A stretch of DNA of 64,000 nucleotides, from positions 33,904,503 to 33,968,502 of the forward strand of contig CM033396.1 of assembly GCA_019426215.1 (NCBI GenBank). Reading direction: 5' to 3'. The position numbers and the translations under genes are program-made. This document shows, piece after piece, positions 9,973-22,260 of this stretch (position 1 is its first letter; each line of letters begins with the position of its first letter). The notes below the pieces were generated by a model. It was not told the DNA's origin, searched no databases, and worked only from the letters and a program-made list of their open reading frames with translations. The stretch comes from Buddleja alternifolia. Taxonomy: Eukaryota > Streptophyta > Magnoliopsida > Lamiales > Scrophulariaceae.

Positions 9973-12443
9973 GCCAAAGCAATTATGCTGCTAATATATT
10001 TTTAATTGGTTCACACTGGTGATCGTGGATAAATTAGTGTTTAAATCAATGGAGTTTTTTTTTTTTTTTGAGTTTTTTCATGCTAGATGATTACTCAATG
10101 CATTTGTATATGTATATGATACATAAAGTCTTAAAATGTTGTAGAGTTCAAATTGATTAAGACTCATGTCGAGAATTAATTAGATGAACGTATGAAATCG
10201 TTTTGATATGATCACAACGGTGGCTATTTGTCTAAAGAGTTCTTGGAGTTCTGAACTGCAAATGAGATAAGATCTCCACTTACTGTACTGGGTAACTCTA
10301 GTCGAATAGTGTTGCAGATAACAAGAAATAGGACATTAGAGAAAATGGTAAGATCATTTATGTGACTCTTCCCAAGTTCTTTTTGGGATCTACATTCAAA
10401 TAGTTGCAACCTATTGCACTTGTTTATAAGTTAGTTCCTGAGACATATGTGGAACCATTGATTGGCCTAAGACTGATTTTAAGTCCAAGTGCATGTGTTA
10501 GGGAAGGATTTTGACAAGGATAAATAAATGACAAAGGTATATTTGTTTGTAGAGCATCCTAAATAAACAAATGATGGTTAATACTATAGTTCAATCATCA
10601 TGAGTATTTTGTAAAGTACAAATACTAAGAATTTGGATGATGGACTAGTGATTAACCACAAGAGTTAAAATGAACTTGTGGTTATGAAGATGATAGTATA
10701 AGATACTACATGTTGACAACCTAGAATAACTGAGAATATAACTAGAACATAGGATGTATCCAATTTAATTATTGATGGTGGGTCTAATATACTTGAGTCA
10801 GCCACAATGTAGTGGGAGTATTGTCATTGACATGATAGATATCTTCAGGAGACCCTTGGGGTGGAACCTGAATATATCTGATACTCTTAGCAACAATGTA
10901 GCTCTACCAGATATAGATGTTAGCCAATGAGTCAAAGTAACATATGTTTGATAACTTGTAGAGGTGCCAAAAAGGCATTAAACTCATGAGATGCAAATGA
11001 ATCTACAAGAGAAAGAAAGGAGTGGATTAGAAGGTAGAGAACCTCAAAGCAAGGATATTGGTGAAGTTTTATATGATAAAACCTTTCAGCCAGTAGTCAT
11101 GTTTAAATCCAAAATGATACTCTTGTCCATTGCTACTCATTATGATTATGAGTTAAGAGATTGGTGAAGTTTTATATGATAAAACCTTTCAGCCAGTAGT
11201 CATGTTTAAATCCAGAATGATACTCTTGTCCATTGCTACTCATTATGATTATGAGTTGAGAGATGGATATGAAGACAATATTCTTGAACGGGAACCTTCA
11301 AGAAATATATTATATGTTACAACTCGATGAACTTTTAGTTGAAAAGTCATGGTTCATATGGTATGCAAACTAAAGGAGTCCATTTATGGACTTACATAAA
11401 TATCTATATCATGGAACATCAAAATTAGAAGCTATCAAATTTTGAATTTGAATAAATGTCGGATGTACTAAGTGTATATAAGAGACATCCTGAGAGTTAT
11501 TATGTTCTTAGTACAATATATGAACAATATACTAATCATTATGAATGATTTAAGAATATTATCTGTTGCCAAGTTTTGGTTGTCTTAATAAGATTGATAT
11601 AGATAACCTAGGTCAAGTTAGCAATGTTTTGAAAAGAATGAAGTGCTAAAATAATCACATTCTACATATATACGATAATGACGAAGTATAATGTGATGGA
11701 TTTGAAGAAGGGTTTATCCCATTTTAAGCTTGAAATTTATCTTTCTCGAATGAAAGAACATATGAGATAGGTACCACTTGCTTTTGTTGTGGATTGTCTT
11801 ATGTGGTTTGAGTGTTACACAAATGTCAAACATCTGTTATGCAGTAATAAAGGTCAACAATTATCAATTAAAACCTAAACCACACTGGGTAGGAGTGAAT
11901 CATATATTATTGTACTTGAGAAGGAATATATATTATATGATGATCTATCTCAATGAAAAGCTGGAGCTAATCAGTTACACAAGGTCAAGTATTTATTTAG
12001 ATAGTGATTCTGATCACTCCACTGGCATATGTATTTACCCTTTTCTGTAAGGAACTATTAGTTGGAGAGATGTATAATTATGAATTAACCATTTCAACTA
12101 CATAAGCTGAATAAGTGGCGACTTATGAAGTTGCTAAAATAGCTTATTGGCTTAAAGAAATTTTTATGAACTAGATGTTATTAGAATTGGACTAGTACCA
12201 ATCACATACCGATGTGATATCTAGTTACGTAGTTAATTCTATATATTCTAGTAGTCATAAGTGAAAGTGTCACATATTTAGAGAATATGTAGACTACAAT
12301 GCGATTGTAGAAACCAAGTTAGTTTCATGTATAATCTGGCAAATCCGCTTTCTAAAAGCATTGGCACAAAAGAGTTTTGTTTATCTAAATGGGACAAGTA
12401 TGCTGGATATACTACTAATTGGTTTTAAGTGCAAGTGGGAGAT
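9973..12443 (+). pseudogene. Ty1/copia relic, downstream part (integrase, RT, RNase H)
   Basis: Continuation of the old copia after the El1 insertion. Broken integrase is seen as L-D-D-Y-S near 10090 and R-N-R-T-L...M-V-R-S-F-M near 10330. RT follows as M-D-M-K-T-I-F-L-N-G-N-L near 11269, and RNase H/connection as H-W-V-G-V-N-H-I-L-L-Y-L-R-R near 11900. The element ends with a purine tract CAAGTGGGAGATTG at 12432-12444 against the LTR. Many stops and frameshifts; non-functional. Confidence 0.8.
11058..11263 (+). repeat. 103-bp tandem duplication in the copia relic
   Basis: Two adjacent copies, 11058-11160 and 11161-11263, differing at about two positions. The near-identity is much younger than the decay of the surrounding coding sequence. 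Confidence 0.85.
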
Positions 12444-14251
12444 TGTTAGGGATGTGCCCTAAAATTCAATTATTTAATGTATTTACTATGAATAAATAAA
12501 TTATATATTATAGGTTATAAGTATTATTAAAATGTCCTATGAGATAGGCATAGTCCATAATTACATATGAGAATCCAAATGGAAGTGATGTTCCATGAAA
12601 GACTTAGATTACGTATATCATATGTTATTATAAATGGGTTGTAATCAGTGATAAGAATGGACGTCTTATCTGCTAAAGGCTATAATATGCTATATTCGAT
12701 GATTTGTTTTAATCATTGGAATAGGGATTCCTTATATAGTATATTCGTATAAATCAATGAGATTGAGACACTGAACCAAACCAATCAAATTATTTATTTT
12801 GACTACTATCGAAAATAAATAATTTGGAACAATAATTCTAATCCTATGATTGTCGTGGAATAATGCATCTAGTTTACATTGCTTTGATGTATTCGGAAGT
12901 GAGGTCTTCAGTGACCAATATTCTTTATACATTGGGTAATGATACAAAAATGTGATTGGAAAGGGCATTCATGTGGAATCTATAACCTCCATGAGAGATA
13001 AGATATATCCCCTACAATGGATTTGCAATGTTCAACTTTTCTAAACCTTTGGCCAAAGTATTTCGAGTGAAGTGTCACAGAAATTATATGAAAAATAGTT
13101 TTTCATTTGGAAAGTTAATGAGAAGCAAATTGAGCATTATAGGATAAGATGTGAAAAATAAAATGATAGTAGTCTTAATTTTATTTCTTCACGGATATTT
13201 CAATAGAGGAGTTAATGAAATATTTCTTTACGAAAGAATGGGAACTCAAGAATAAATTGAACTTAATTTTAGAGTGCAAAAATATTTATTTAGTGGAATT
13301 AAATATTGTTAAGTGGTATTAAATATTATAATGTGATGATAATTTGATTTAATCTACTTGGAGCTAAAATTAATTTTTCCTAAGGTCCCTTCGCAAACCT
13401 CAAATTGAAATTCTACGAATAAATACTAAAGAATCCATTAGATGGATAAGTTTGAACTTAGATGAAAAATGTGGGAAATATCTTTGGAAGATATTTATTT
13501 AAAAGAAAAAGGAAAATAATTTTTGAAAAAAAAAAAAAAAAGCTGTCTCGTGCACTATACGCGCACGTGACCATCACACGCGTGCATGGCTAGCTGAGAC
13601 GGTGCCAGCTTGGCGCATGTGCCACACGTGCCCGGATGGCACCACCTAGAGTTTTCTTGTTTCTTCTTTTTCACCCCATATAATTTTCATCCTTTCTCCC
13701 TATATATATGGGTTGATAGGAAAGTTCAAATATATATATATAACATAATAACGGAGGCAAGTAGTTCTCGATTAATGTTACAAGAACAAGCTAGCTTTCA
13801 AGAAAATAAAATTCCTTTTAAGAAGTTTTGTTTTAGTAAGTATTTATTTTTGGAGCCCACACTCCCGAGTTCGTTGAGGCATTGCGGAGAAGGCTTTGCG
13901 GTGAACGAGCTCCGATTCCTTTAAGAAGAAGGATATTTTCGTTTGAGGTGACTTCTACCAGCGAGTTCTAATCTTCGGTATAAGGTTTGTTTTCTTTGTT
14001 TTTAATTATTATTGTTTTTTTATAGTTATGCAATTATTAGTTTTAATTAAAGTATTTAATTATGTAGACTTTTAATTGTTAGCTATAGATATGCAATAAT
14101 AATTATTAATTAAAATGTTTAATTAATTGCTTTGGCCATAGTATGTATGCTTTAATTTTTTGATGTCATGCATGTGTGCATAAGAGTTAGGTCTCTATTT
14201 TAATTCCACTGCGTACCAATATGGGTTCGATTTTGAATCGATTTCCCAACA
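12444..14251 (+). repeat. Copia relic 3' LTR
   Basis: Begins TGTTAGGGATG immediately after the polypurine tract and ends TTTCCCAACA. About 1.8 kb, long for copia, so it may contain an unrecognised insertion. A GC-rich CACGTG-containing stretch lies near 13550-13640 and a TATATATATG tract near 13700. Confidence 0.65.
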
Positions 14252-16639
14252 ATCGTCTGTGCCTTACTGCGTACAGTGGCGTTCAGTTTCAGTGTTAATT
14301 GTGTTCTGCACGTTCTAATTACATATTTCTGTTGTCACGCGAAGATAAGTCAGACGATGAAGACGTGCCCATCGTCCATGCATACAAGCGTTCGAAGGCG
14401 TGACAAAACAAGAAGAATTAGTTTATATTGTCTCGTATCTATATAAATGTCTTGTATTTTGCTAATGTGTCTCTATTATCTGATAGTGCATAGAAGCATA
14501 CGCATAAGTCCAGTTGGGTATTAGTGCTCGCTGTATAGGCTCGGATTATATACATACATATATGTATACATATATGTGTGTTTGTATATCCATATATATG
14601 TATGTGTTAAGGCTCGTATGTGTGTCTGTTGTTTCTTACTGTTTCGTTACCTACATTATAAACTATCAGTTATGTGTGTTCTAAACTTAATGAATGTGTT
14701 ACCTATAACATATAAGCCTATTTCTCCTTATCTGTATAAATTTATGTTGAGCTCCTGTTCATCATCCTTACAGACATACGTTTGCCATTCTATTCTGGTG
14801 TTTGTGCCTTCAGCATCATTAATGATGCCGCTTATACCTCCTTAGTACGCCCATGGCAGCATTGTGTAGAGTAAATGTTATTCACCTACATCAGTGGAGA
14901 TACAGTCGCCTTAGAACTCTTCCTGCAGATATCTGTATTCCTACCCCAACTTCATCCAATAGAATAGTTAAGGTCTACACTAAAACTCCAACAATCCTAT
15001 GGGAGTGCATGCCTATAATTAACACACAGGTCCCAAGCAAGTGTTGTTGAAAGAGGCAGTTCATATTCTAAACTTGGCTCTTAAGTGTTTTAGGTCTTCT
15101 CACACAGTTGTTTTAATATAGAGGTTTAGTATGCACAGTTTGTTAATAATTAATAGTTGAGTTTCAGTTCCTGAGTTTATTCCAGCGTATGTTATGCTCG
15201 TTCCTTCTGATCCTTGATAGAGTTTGAGTATATATAGGCGGTTTAAGAAGATTAGTGTGGATCCAAATCCACCATCCATAGAGGTAAATTTCCGTTATTA
15301 AGGCACCGATTCAGAACCTCTTTTTTTATTACATTATATTTTTTCAAGTGTTTGTTTTAAATTGAATCCTCATTACAATCAAGTATTTTATTTTATCTTT
15401 TAATCAGCAATCTGTTAGTAGGTTGCAATGATCGTGTGACTGGGGATGATACGAATAAAGCCCTGCCCATGGCCGTCTTATCGAGAACTGACCTAAAAAA
15501 GGTAGCCGTATTAGAGTTCCGTATGTGCCATTATTTTATATGTGTTCTTCTTTTTGGTTTGTTTTGGATTCCACCGTGTGATCCGATAAACCTATGTGGA
15601 GGTGCGAGTCTGGTCGCTGGTTCAGGTTAGCATAAGATGGGGAACATTGAACTCAATTTGGTTTAAGTCAATCCTTAATTTCTCCAACTTCGCAACCTTA
15701 CAGTGATTTATATAATGCTTGAATATGCCTGTTGAATGCTTTGCCGAGTTGTAAAAAATTTCTTCCCCGTGCCTTATTTTTCTTTATGGGGAATCGGATA
15801 AAGGCATAGTAAGGCAGTGTCTATTGATTGGGCCTGGTTTATTATAGATTCTTCCGGAGTCTAATCTCATGTCTTGGCTTGTATTTTGTATTATCAATTG
15901 CATCTTTTGTTCACATGATGTATTATCACGGCTACTAATAGAAATTATACATATACACCTATGTATGTAGTTGATTCCTTAGATATGTAATTACTGATAT
16001 AGATTTTATATATGTGGCATGTGTACATCAAATAGATTGTGAGATGAGACAATGTTGAAATTACGAATTAAATTATTGTCTTGAATATACACATAGGTTT
16101 AACTTTTACTTTAATGTATCAGGTAGAATTTCTTACGTATCTAGGCTGTTGGGGTCTTCAGGTAACATGCGATCAAAAAAAAGGAGAAAAAAAGGCGCCA
16201 GCACTCTATAAATGCAAGTGGTGTGTTTGGTATACATTTGAAATGAGGTCCATCTGCTGCTTCCTACATCAACCATTTATACCATTCATGTCGCTTTCAG
16301 CTTGACACACAGTAAATGTGTGAAGTTATCAAACAAGTAACATACCTTGCACAGATTAATAGGATCATATTACATTGATCCCATTATATTTAACAACTTT
16401 ATTTTAGGGAGCATTACTGGTATGCTTTTTATTTTGCAGGAGGGCCTGAGCAAAAAGCAGAAGAAGATGGATATTGGGCAAAGGTATTGGCTAAAACTGC
16501 AATTTGTCCGGTTGTGATATAATATATGATAGAGAAATTGATGGAAAACACTTGTATAAACCGGGTCTTGGGCTCCACTTATTCACGCTGTGGTTGAGAA
16601 TAAAACACATCACATATCACTTGTTTTTTAATTAAAAAA
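14252..16639. other. No recognised gene; exon-like scraps
   Basis: No transposon ends or known domains seen. Three short stretches look exon-like: 14336-14402 (S-D-D-E-D-V-P-I-V-H-A-Y-K-R-S-K-A then stop), about 15411-15501 (open, ending before AAAAAAG/GTAG), and 16441-16485 (after TTTTGCAG). They are too short and not ordered as one gene. They could be decayed host exons or chance. Confidence 0.3.
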
Positions 16640-18498
16640 ATGTGATGTGGTTTTATAAAAAGGCTCGTCCAATAATAGGTGATGACATATGCAAGAGTAT
16701 AATCAATTTTTTTGAGACGGGAAGATTGATCAAATCAATTAACTCTACGTTGATTTCGTTGATTCCTAAAGTTGAGGTTCCAACAAGGCCTAGTGACTTT
16801 TGACCAATATTTTGTTGTAATGTCATATATAAGATTATTTCTAAAATTTTGGCCAAACATATTACACCTGTTCTAAATAAGCTTGCTGACAAATCACAAA
16901 TAGCATTCATTCCCGGGAGGATAATTAGTGATAATGTGATGCTTGCCAAAGAATAATTTAATGGGTATAAACGGAAAAATTTGCCAGAACGGAGCACTTT
17001 CAAAGTCAATCTCATGAAAGCATATGACATGGTCGAGTGGAGTTTTTTAATAAAAGTGCTTGAGAATATGAATTTTCATTCGAAATTTATCAGCTAGATC
17101 AAAGAATGTATCACATCGACATCGTTTTCTATAAACATAAATGGTTCAGCAGAGGGGTATTTTAGAGGTGCAAGGGGACTCCGACAGGGAGACCCTATTT
17201 CACCATATTTGTTTGTTCTTGTAATGGAAGTGTTACATGGGATTATTGATAAACTCATCACAGAAGAGAACTTGTTCCAATTCCATTGGCAATGCTCCTG
17301 GACTCGTACTTTATGCTTGCATTTGCAGATAACTTGCTTCTTTTTTGTAATGCGGACATTAATTCAATTAATGTTCTAAAGCGAGGTACTGATCTATTTA
17401 CTTCTTTTCAGGTTTACAGGCGAATCCGGGTAAAAGTAAAGCTTTTATTTAGGCGAAAGTAAGGGTTAACGACCGAAGCCTTCTTGATATTTTTGGCTTT
17501 CCTCAAGGACATCTCCCAGTTAGGTACTTGGGCGTTCCGATGATCACCTCTCAATTAAAAAAATCAGATTGTGCGCCCTTGGTAGAAAAAGTTTATAACC
17601 GAATTAGCTCGTGGACAAACAGATCACTATCGTATGCGGGACGAGTACAACTTATAAAGTCGGTCTTATCATCCATGCATATCTACTGGTCGGGAATTTT
17701 TATGCTACCGAAGGGTGTACTAAAGGAGATCAAGAAGATTATTCGACATTTTCTATGGTATGGAAATAATACTACTGGGTATGCTAAAGTTGCATTGCAT
17801 GAGGTTTGTCTTCCAGAAGATGAAGGGGGACTTGGTATACATTAAATAACCCTGAGCAATAAAGGCCTTATGCTATGACACTTATGGACACTAGTAGCAA
17901 GGGACGTTAATTCGATATGGGTAGCATGCATGTATGAGAATCAACTCCGTAATAAATCTTTATAGGCTATTCAGAGTAATGCTTCAAGTTGGTGGAGTTG
18001 GAAAAAGATTTTAAAGTTAAGAAATTGTTCGACACCTTTAATTAGTTTCAGATAGGAAGTGAGGAAAATACTTGGCTAGTGACCCGTGGCACCCAAGGGG
18101 AGCCTTATTGCACTTTGCCCGCAAGGGCCTGCGCTACTAGGGATACCCTTGAATGCGAGGGTTTCAGAGGTTATACGAGAAGGAAAATGGGTATGGTCGA
18201 GCTCAAGAAGGATGAATACTCAACAATTATGTGATGACTTCCCATTATTCATCAAAACTCCAGTGATGTTATCACATGGAAACTCACGCCTTCTGGGACT
18301 TATTCCGCATCCACGGCCAGGAATGCAATTCGAGGTAATGCTCCTAAAAAGAAATGGCATCAACTTCTTCGTGGTCCAAGTAAAATTCCCAAACATAATT
18401 TTATCTTATGGCTAGAGAAGATTATCGACATGAGATAAAAGATGGTTACATATTCATAATCGAAATTGCTTTTCATGTGAAATGAGTTCTGAAGAAAC
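16640..18498 (+). pseudogene. L1-type LINE ORF2 relic (reverse transcriptase and zf-RVT)
   Basis: Decayed non-LTR reverse transcriptase. Recognisable in order: I-S-L-I-P-K near 16760; Q-I-A-F-I-P-G-R-I-I-S-D-N near 16900; K-A-Y-D-M-V-E-W near 17018; L-R-Q-G-D-P-I-S-P-Y-L-F-V-L near 17180; then Y-L-G-V-P-M at 17524 and the thumb region S-Y-A-G-R-V-Q-L-I-K-S-V-L near 17630. The 3' part (18080-18498) gives a weak zf-RVT segment with C-F-S-C and E-E-T-V, cut off by a copia LTR. Frameshifts and the loss of the catalytic A-D-D motif (reads A-D-N in shifted frame near 17325) show it is dead. Such proteins would reverse transcribe LINE RNA at nicked target DNA. Confidence 0.85.
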
Positions 18499-18990
18499 TG
18501 TTAGTGTGATTGAATAGTGAGTGTGTGTATTTGAAGATGACTTATTAGTTGTGTGAGTGGATATTAGAATAGTTTGTAGATAGTTGGAAGTAGGAATAGT
18601 TGGAAACTAGGAAGATGTAGAGAGACTAGTTGGAAAAGAATTTTGTATTGAAAGATCTCTAGTTGTTATTGTTGTTATATTACATAGTACACGACCTCAT
18701 ATTTATAGGTGTGCATGACCACTTTCTAGAGACTTGTAGTTTCTAGATACTTCTACGTACACATCTAGATAATTCTAGAGACTTCTACTATCATCTAAAA
18801 CATTCTACACCGTTCTACAATATTCTACGACCTTCTACAAGATTCTATATTATTCCGAAGTTTTCTACTAGTTTCTAAATTATTCTAGAGTATTCTAGAA
18901 TCTTTTAGAATATTCTAGAACTATTTGGGTAATCTTATTCTAGAAAGTTTATGTTCTAGATTTATCCAGAAATGTGCACTTATTTCAGCA
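18499..18990 (-). repeat. Copia 3' LTR with many TTCTAGA/TTCTAC motifs
   Basis: On the minus strand it starts TGCTGAAATAAG and ends CACTAACA. A TATA-like TATAAATATGAGG (minus) lies at about 18693-18705. The U3 part is unusually rich in TTC and GAA units. Confidence 0.75.
18883..18920 (-). promoter_or_regulatory. Heat-shock-element-like array in LTR U3
   Basis: Eight alternating TTC/GAA modules at exact 5-bp spacing: TTC 18883, GAG 18888, TTC 18893, GAA 18898, TTT 18903, GAA 18908, TTC 18913, GAA 18918. Six are perfect and two carry one mismatch. Plant heat-shock factors bind alternating nGAAn modules; at least three are needed. The array lies about 180-220 bp upstream of the LTR TATA box. 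Function is inferred. Confidence 0.65.
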
Positions 18991-19089
18991 CTCCTCCTAA
19001 GTGCACTTTTCTGTTATTCCAAGCATGTCATGTAGGACCTTGAGCCTTTGTCTTGGTTAGGCTTTCGTGACTATGTCGGCAGTTGTTCC

Positions 19090-21050
19090 TCTGTGATGCT
19101 GGAGCAGTTATTTCTCTAATAGTGTCGGATCGTGCCAAAGAAGCAAGTCTTTTATTATAGTCAATCCCAGGTATTTGTGAGTACCCTTTCGCCACAAGTC
19201 TTGCCTTGTGTTTTTGTATCGAGCCATTAGGATTGAGTTTTGTAGACCCACTTTACTCCTATGACTTACTTTATTTCTTGGCTTTTCGACCAACACGCAT
19301 GTATCATTTTTCTCAATCACTCTTATTTCTTCTTCCATACCTTTAATCCAAACTTCTTGCTTGGCAGCTGCTTCAAAGCTTTCGGGCTCCATGTTTACGT
19401 AGTTACATCTCTCGTATATTTCTCTTAAAGGTCTTACTTTTCTTGGGATTGATTCGGGTGAATCTTCTAGCAGTGGAATATGTTGTGGAGTAGCCGGAGG
19501 TCTTGGCGTCTCAGTGTTTTCTCCATTATTTTCTCCACTTGGTATAGTTCTAGGCACATATATGTTCTTCATTTCTATTTTTTCTTCTTCCCAATTCCAT
19601 GCAGCGTTTTCATCGAACTCCACGTCTCGACTGATAATGAGCTTCTTTGTTTTCAGATAGTAGACTCGGTAGCCTCTGGATTCGGTGCTATAACCCAAGA
19701 ATATACCTCGTTCCGTCTTCTCATCTAGTTTACTTTGTTTTTGGTCCGGAATATCGACATAGTATATGCATCCAAAAATTCTAAGATGCTTCACAGATGG
19801 TTTTCTTCCACTCCAAGCTTCTATCCGTGTTTTGTCTTGTACTGCCTTGGTAGGACACCTATTGAGTAGATAGACTGCATTATATACCACTTCTACCCAG
19901 AATGTATTCGAAAGCCCTTTTTCTTTTAACATTGACCGAGCTATCTCCATTACGGTTCTATTCTTTCTTTCTGAGACTCCATTTTGCTCCAGTGCATATC
20001 CAACAGTTAATTGATGTTCTATGCCTTCCTCTTCACAGAATTTGTTGAATTCTTTATATGTATACTCTTTACCTCAATCGCTTCTAATTGTCTTGATTCC
20101 TTGATTGCTTTGATTTTCTACTTGTTGCTTGAATTTTTGGACTATCTTGGGAACTTTCGATTTTTCATTCATAAAGTATACCCAAGCCATTCTTGTAAAG
20201 TCATCGATAAAGAGAACAATGTACCTGTTTTGATGAAGAGATGGAGTCCTCATTGGCCCACATATATCTGTGTGAATTAACTCCAAAGCTTCCTTGGCTA
20301 TCCTGGACTTTCCAGATGCAAAGAATTGTCGATGTTGTTTCCCGAGCATGCACCGTTCACATATTTCTTCAGCTTCTTTGATTTTAGACAGGTCTCTCAT
20401 CATATTTTTCTGATGAAGAATATTGAGACCCCGATAATTGAAGTGTCAAAATCTTCTATGCCATAACAATGAATCATTTGTTTGGACCTTCAGTGCTATA
20501 TTATAATTCCAACGTATTGGAAAATCTCAACAATCTCGCATTTGTACCCGAGCTATGACAAGATTTTTGTCTATCTTGTCAAATCTTTCTCAAAGTGTAG
20601 TACATAACCGCGCTCCATCATTTGTCCGATGCTGAGGAGATTCTGTCCCAAGTTAGGTACAAGTAGAACATTGTTAATGTACCGCGTACCTTTTCTTATT
20701 TCAACGGCAACAGTTCCTTTGCCCTTTACTTCTAGAAAATCACCATTTCCCAGTCTCACCTTGGATTGAAAACTTGTGTCTAGTTCGGAGAAAATGTGTT
20801 TGTATGGTGTCATGTGGTTACTGCAGCCACTATCTAGAAACCATGTGTTATGAGGCTTCTCTGTCGAGCTTCCACTTGTGAAGAATAAGTTTTCACTTTT
20901 CTCCTCTGCAATGTTTGCTTGATGGACATCTCTAGCCCGATAGTCCTTCTCCATATGACCAAATCTCTTGCATTTATTGCATTGTGGTTTTCCTCAATGC
21001 CAACAATCTTTTTGTAGATGATTCTTTTTCTGAGGCATGGAAGATACTTG
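19090..21050 (-). pseudogene. Copia gag-protease-integrase remnant
   Basis: Reading the minus strand: zinc knuckle C-N-K-C-K-R-F-G-H-M-E-K-D-Y (last cysteine replaced by tyrosine) near 20950; protease T-W-F-L-D-S-G-C-S-N-H-M-T near 20835; GAG-pre-integrase C-E-R-C-M-L-G-K-Q-H near 20350; integrase core I-H-T-D-I-C-G-P-M and F-I-D-D-F-T-R near 20270-20190; an in-frame stop near 20074; then Q-N-G-V-S-E-R-K-N-R-T and M-E-I-A-R-S-M-L near 19950 down to the start of RT. There a deletion joins RT onset to the very end of RNase H (A-D-I-V-T-K-A), just before the LTR. Confidence 0.88.
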
Positions 21051-22260
21051 TACGTTTCCATACATCAGAATCGGCAGGGGTAGCAACGATGCAACGCATG
21101 ATAGTGAGACATTCAGGAAAGTCATTGAACTCATTATTAAATTCATCTCCCCATGCCATTTGTTCTATAGGATCCACTGTTTGGTCAATTTCTGAGCTCG
21201 AGAAATCTTCTGTGTTAATGCCTACAGTCATTGTGTGATCTGGACAGTTGGACGCGATATGATCAGGCTTATGGCAATGGTGACGGACATGAGGAGGATG
21301 ACCCTGGGTAGGAGCGACACCTAGGGGTCTAGTTGTACTAGCCCTTTGGTTAACACTTGGATTTGGGTACAACATTAGAGCTACCTCTAAATGGTGACGG
21401 GTTGGACTCCGCTGGATTGGGTTTGACAAGAAATGAGGATGGGTTAGAAGGGTGACTCCTATTGAAAGAACTAGCTTGGAAAAACTGGGCTCGTATAGGG
21501 TTAGGTAGCATGTGAAACTTTTGAATTTCTAAGCTTTATGAAAAACATCAGCTAGGGTCTTGGGAGAGTAAAGAAGAACCTCATGCTTGAGGCCAGGCCT
21601 TAATCCACTAGTGAATTTGGAGACAAGTCTCCGTAAGGTGTCACGAACCTCACACTTAAGCAGAAGGTCTTCAAATTGACTCATATAATCAGAGACAGTG
21701 TAAGTTTGTCTAAAATTGTGTCAATGGTCCATTAATTCACGCATATAATACATAGGGATGTATTCTTCTTTAACTATGCTTCATGACTTCCCAACGCATT
21801 AAAGATGGACGACCCGCATGTTCCAATTCTCGTTGAACCGTTTGCTAAAAACGTTTAGCAGAGCCCACAAATTTTATTTGGGAAAGACGAACTTGGGATT
21901 CATCAGACATGTCATAGAAAGAAAGCTAATCCTCAAGTTCAGATAGCCAATCTATGAATACAGTAGGATCTAACCGACCATCAAAAGAGGGAACATCTAC
22001 CTTAACTTTTCTCGTGACATCATCAAAGTCATCACGACGAGGAGTTTGAGGTAGATGATGTCCTACATGGGGACCTAAGAAGCCAACATCATGATCAATT
22101 TTTCTATCAATAGGTGGATAGTGATATAATAGAGGATAGGCAGTGACATGGAAAGTAACAGAAATTGGAGCTCAATCGCAAAGTAATTGACTAATTTCAA
22201 ACAAGAATACTAACCAGTTATCAAAAGGAGGATGTTATCTTTACCCAAGATGAGGCAGAA
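21040..22260 (-). pseudogene. Ty3/Gypsy gag fragment, fused to the copia
   Basis: Minus-strand reading gives a decayed gag: D-P-T-V-F-I-D-W-L-S-E-L-E-D near 21960, V-Q-R-E-L-E-H-A-G-R-P-S-L-M-R-W near 21830, a broken zinc knuckle H-C-H-K-P-D-H-I-A-S-N-C-P near 21250, and the gag-protease linker with W-K-R-T-S-I-F-H near 21045. There the protein jumps directly to copia sequence. Many frameshifts. The chromovirus-like gag style suggests Gypsy, lineage unassigned. Confidence 0.75.

Larger units (their letters stand above)
18499..21050 (-). mobile_element. Truncated Ty1/copia element, minus strand
   Basis: Contains a 3' LTR (18499-18990), a purine tract TTAGGAGGAG next to it, and coding remnants of zinc knuckle, protease and integrase. 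RT and RNase H are almost wholly deleted. The 5' LTR and most of gag are missing; at about 21040-21060 the sequence passes into a Gypsy gag on the same strand. Inserted in the LINE. Confidence 0.85.

Noticed and set aside
14576..14845. 89-aa cysteine-rich ORF
   Set aside because: Runs over a TATACATA simple-repeat area; no domain, no promoter or conserved features visible.
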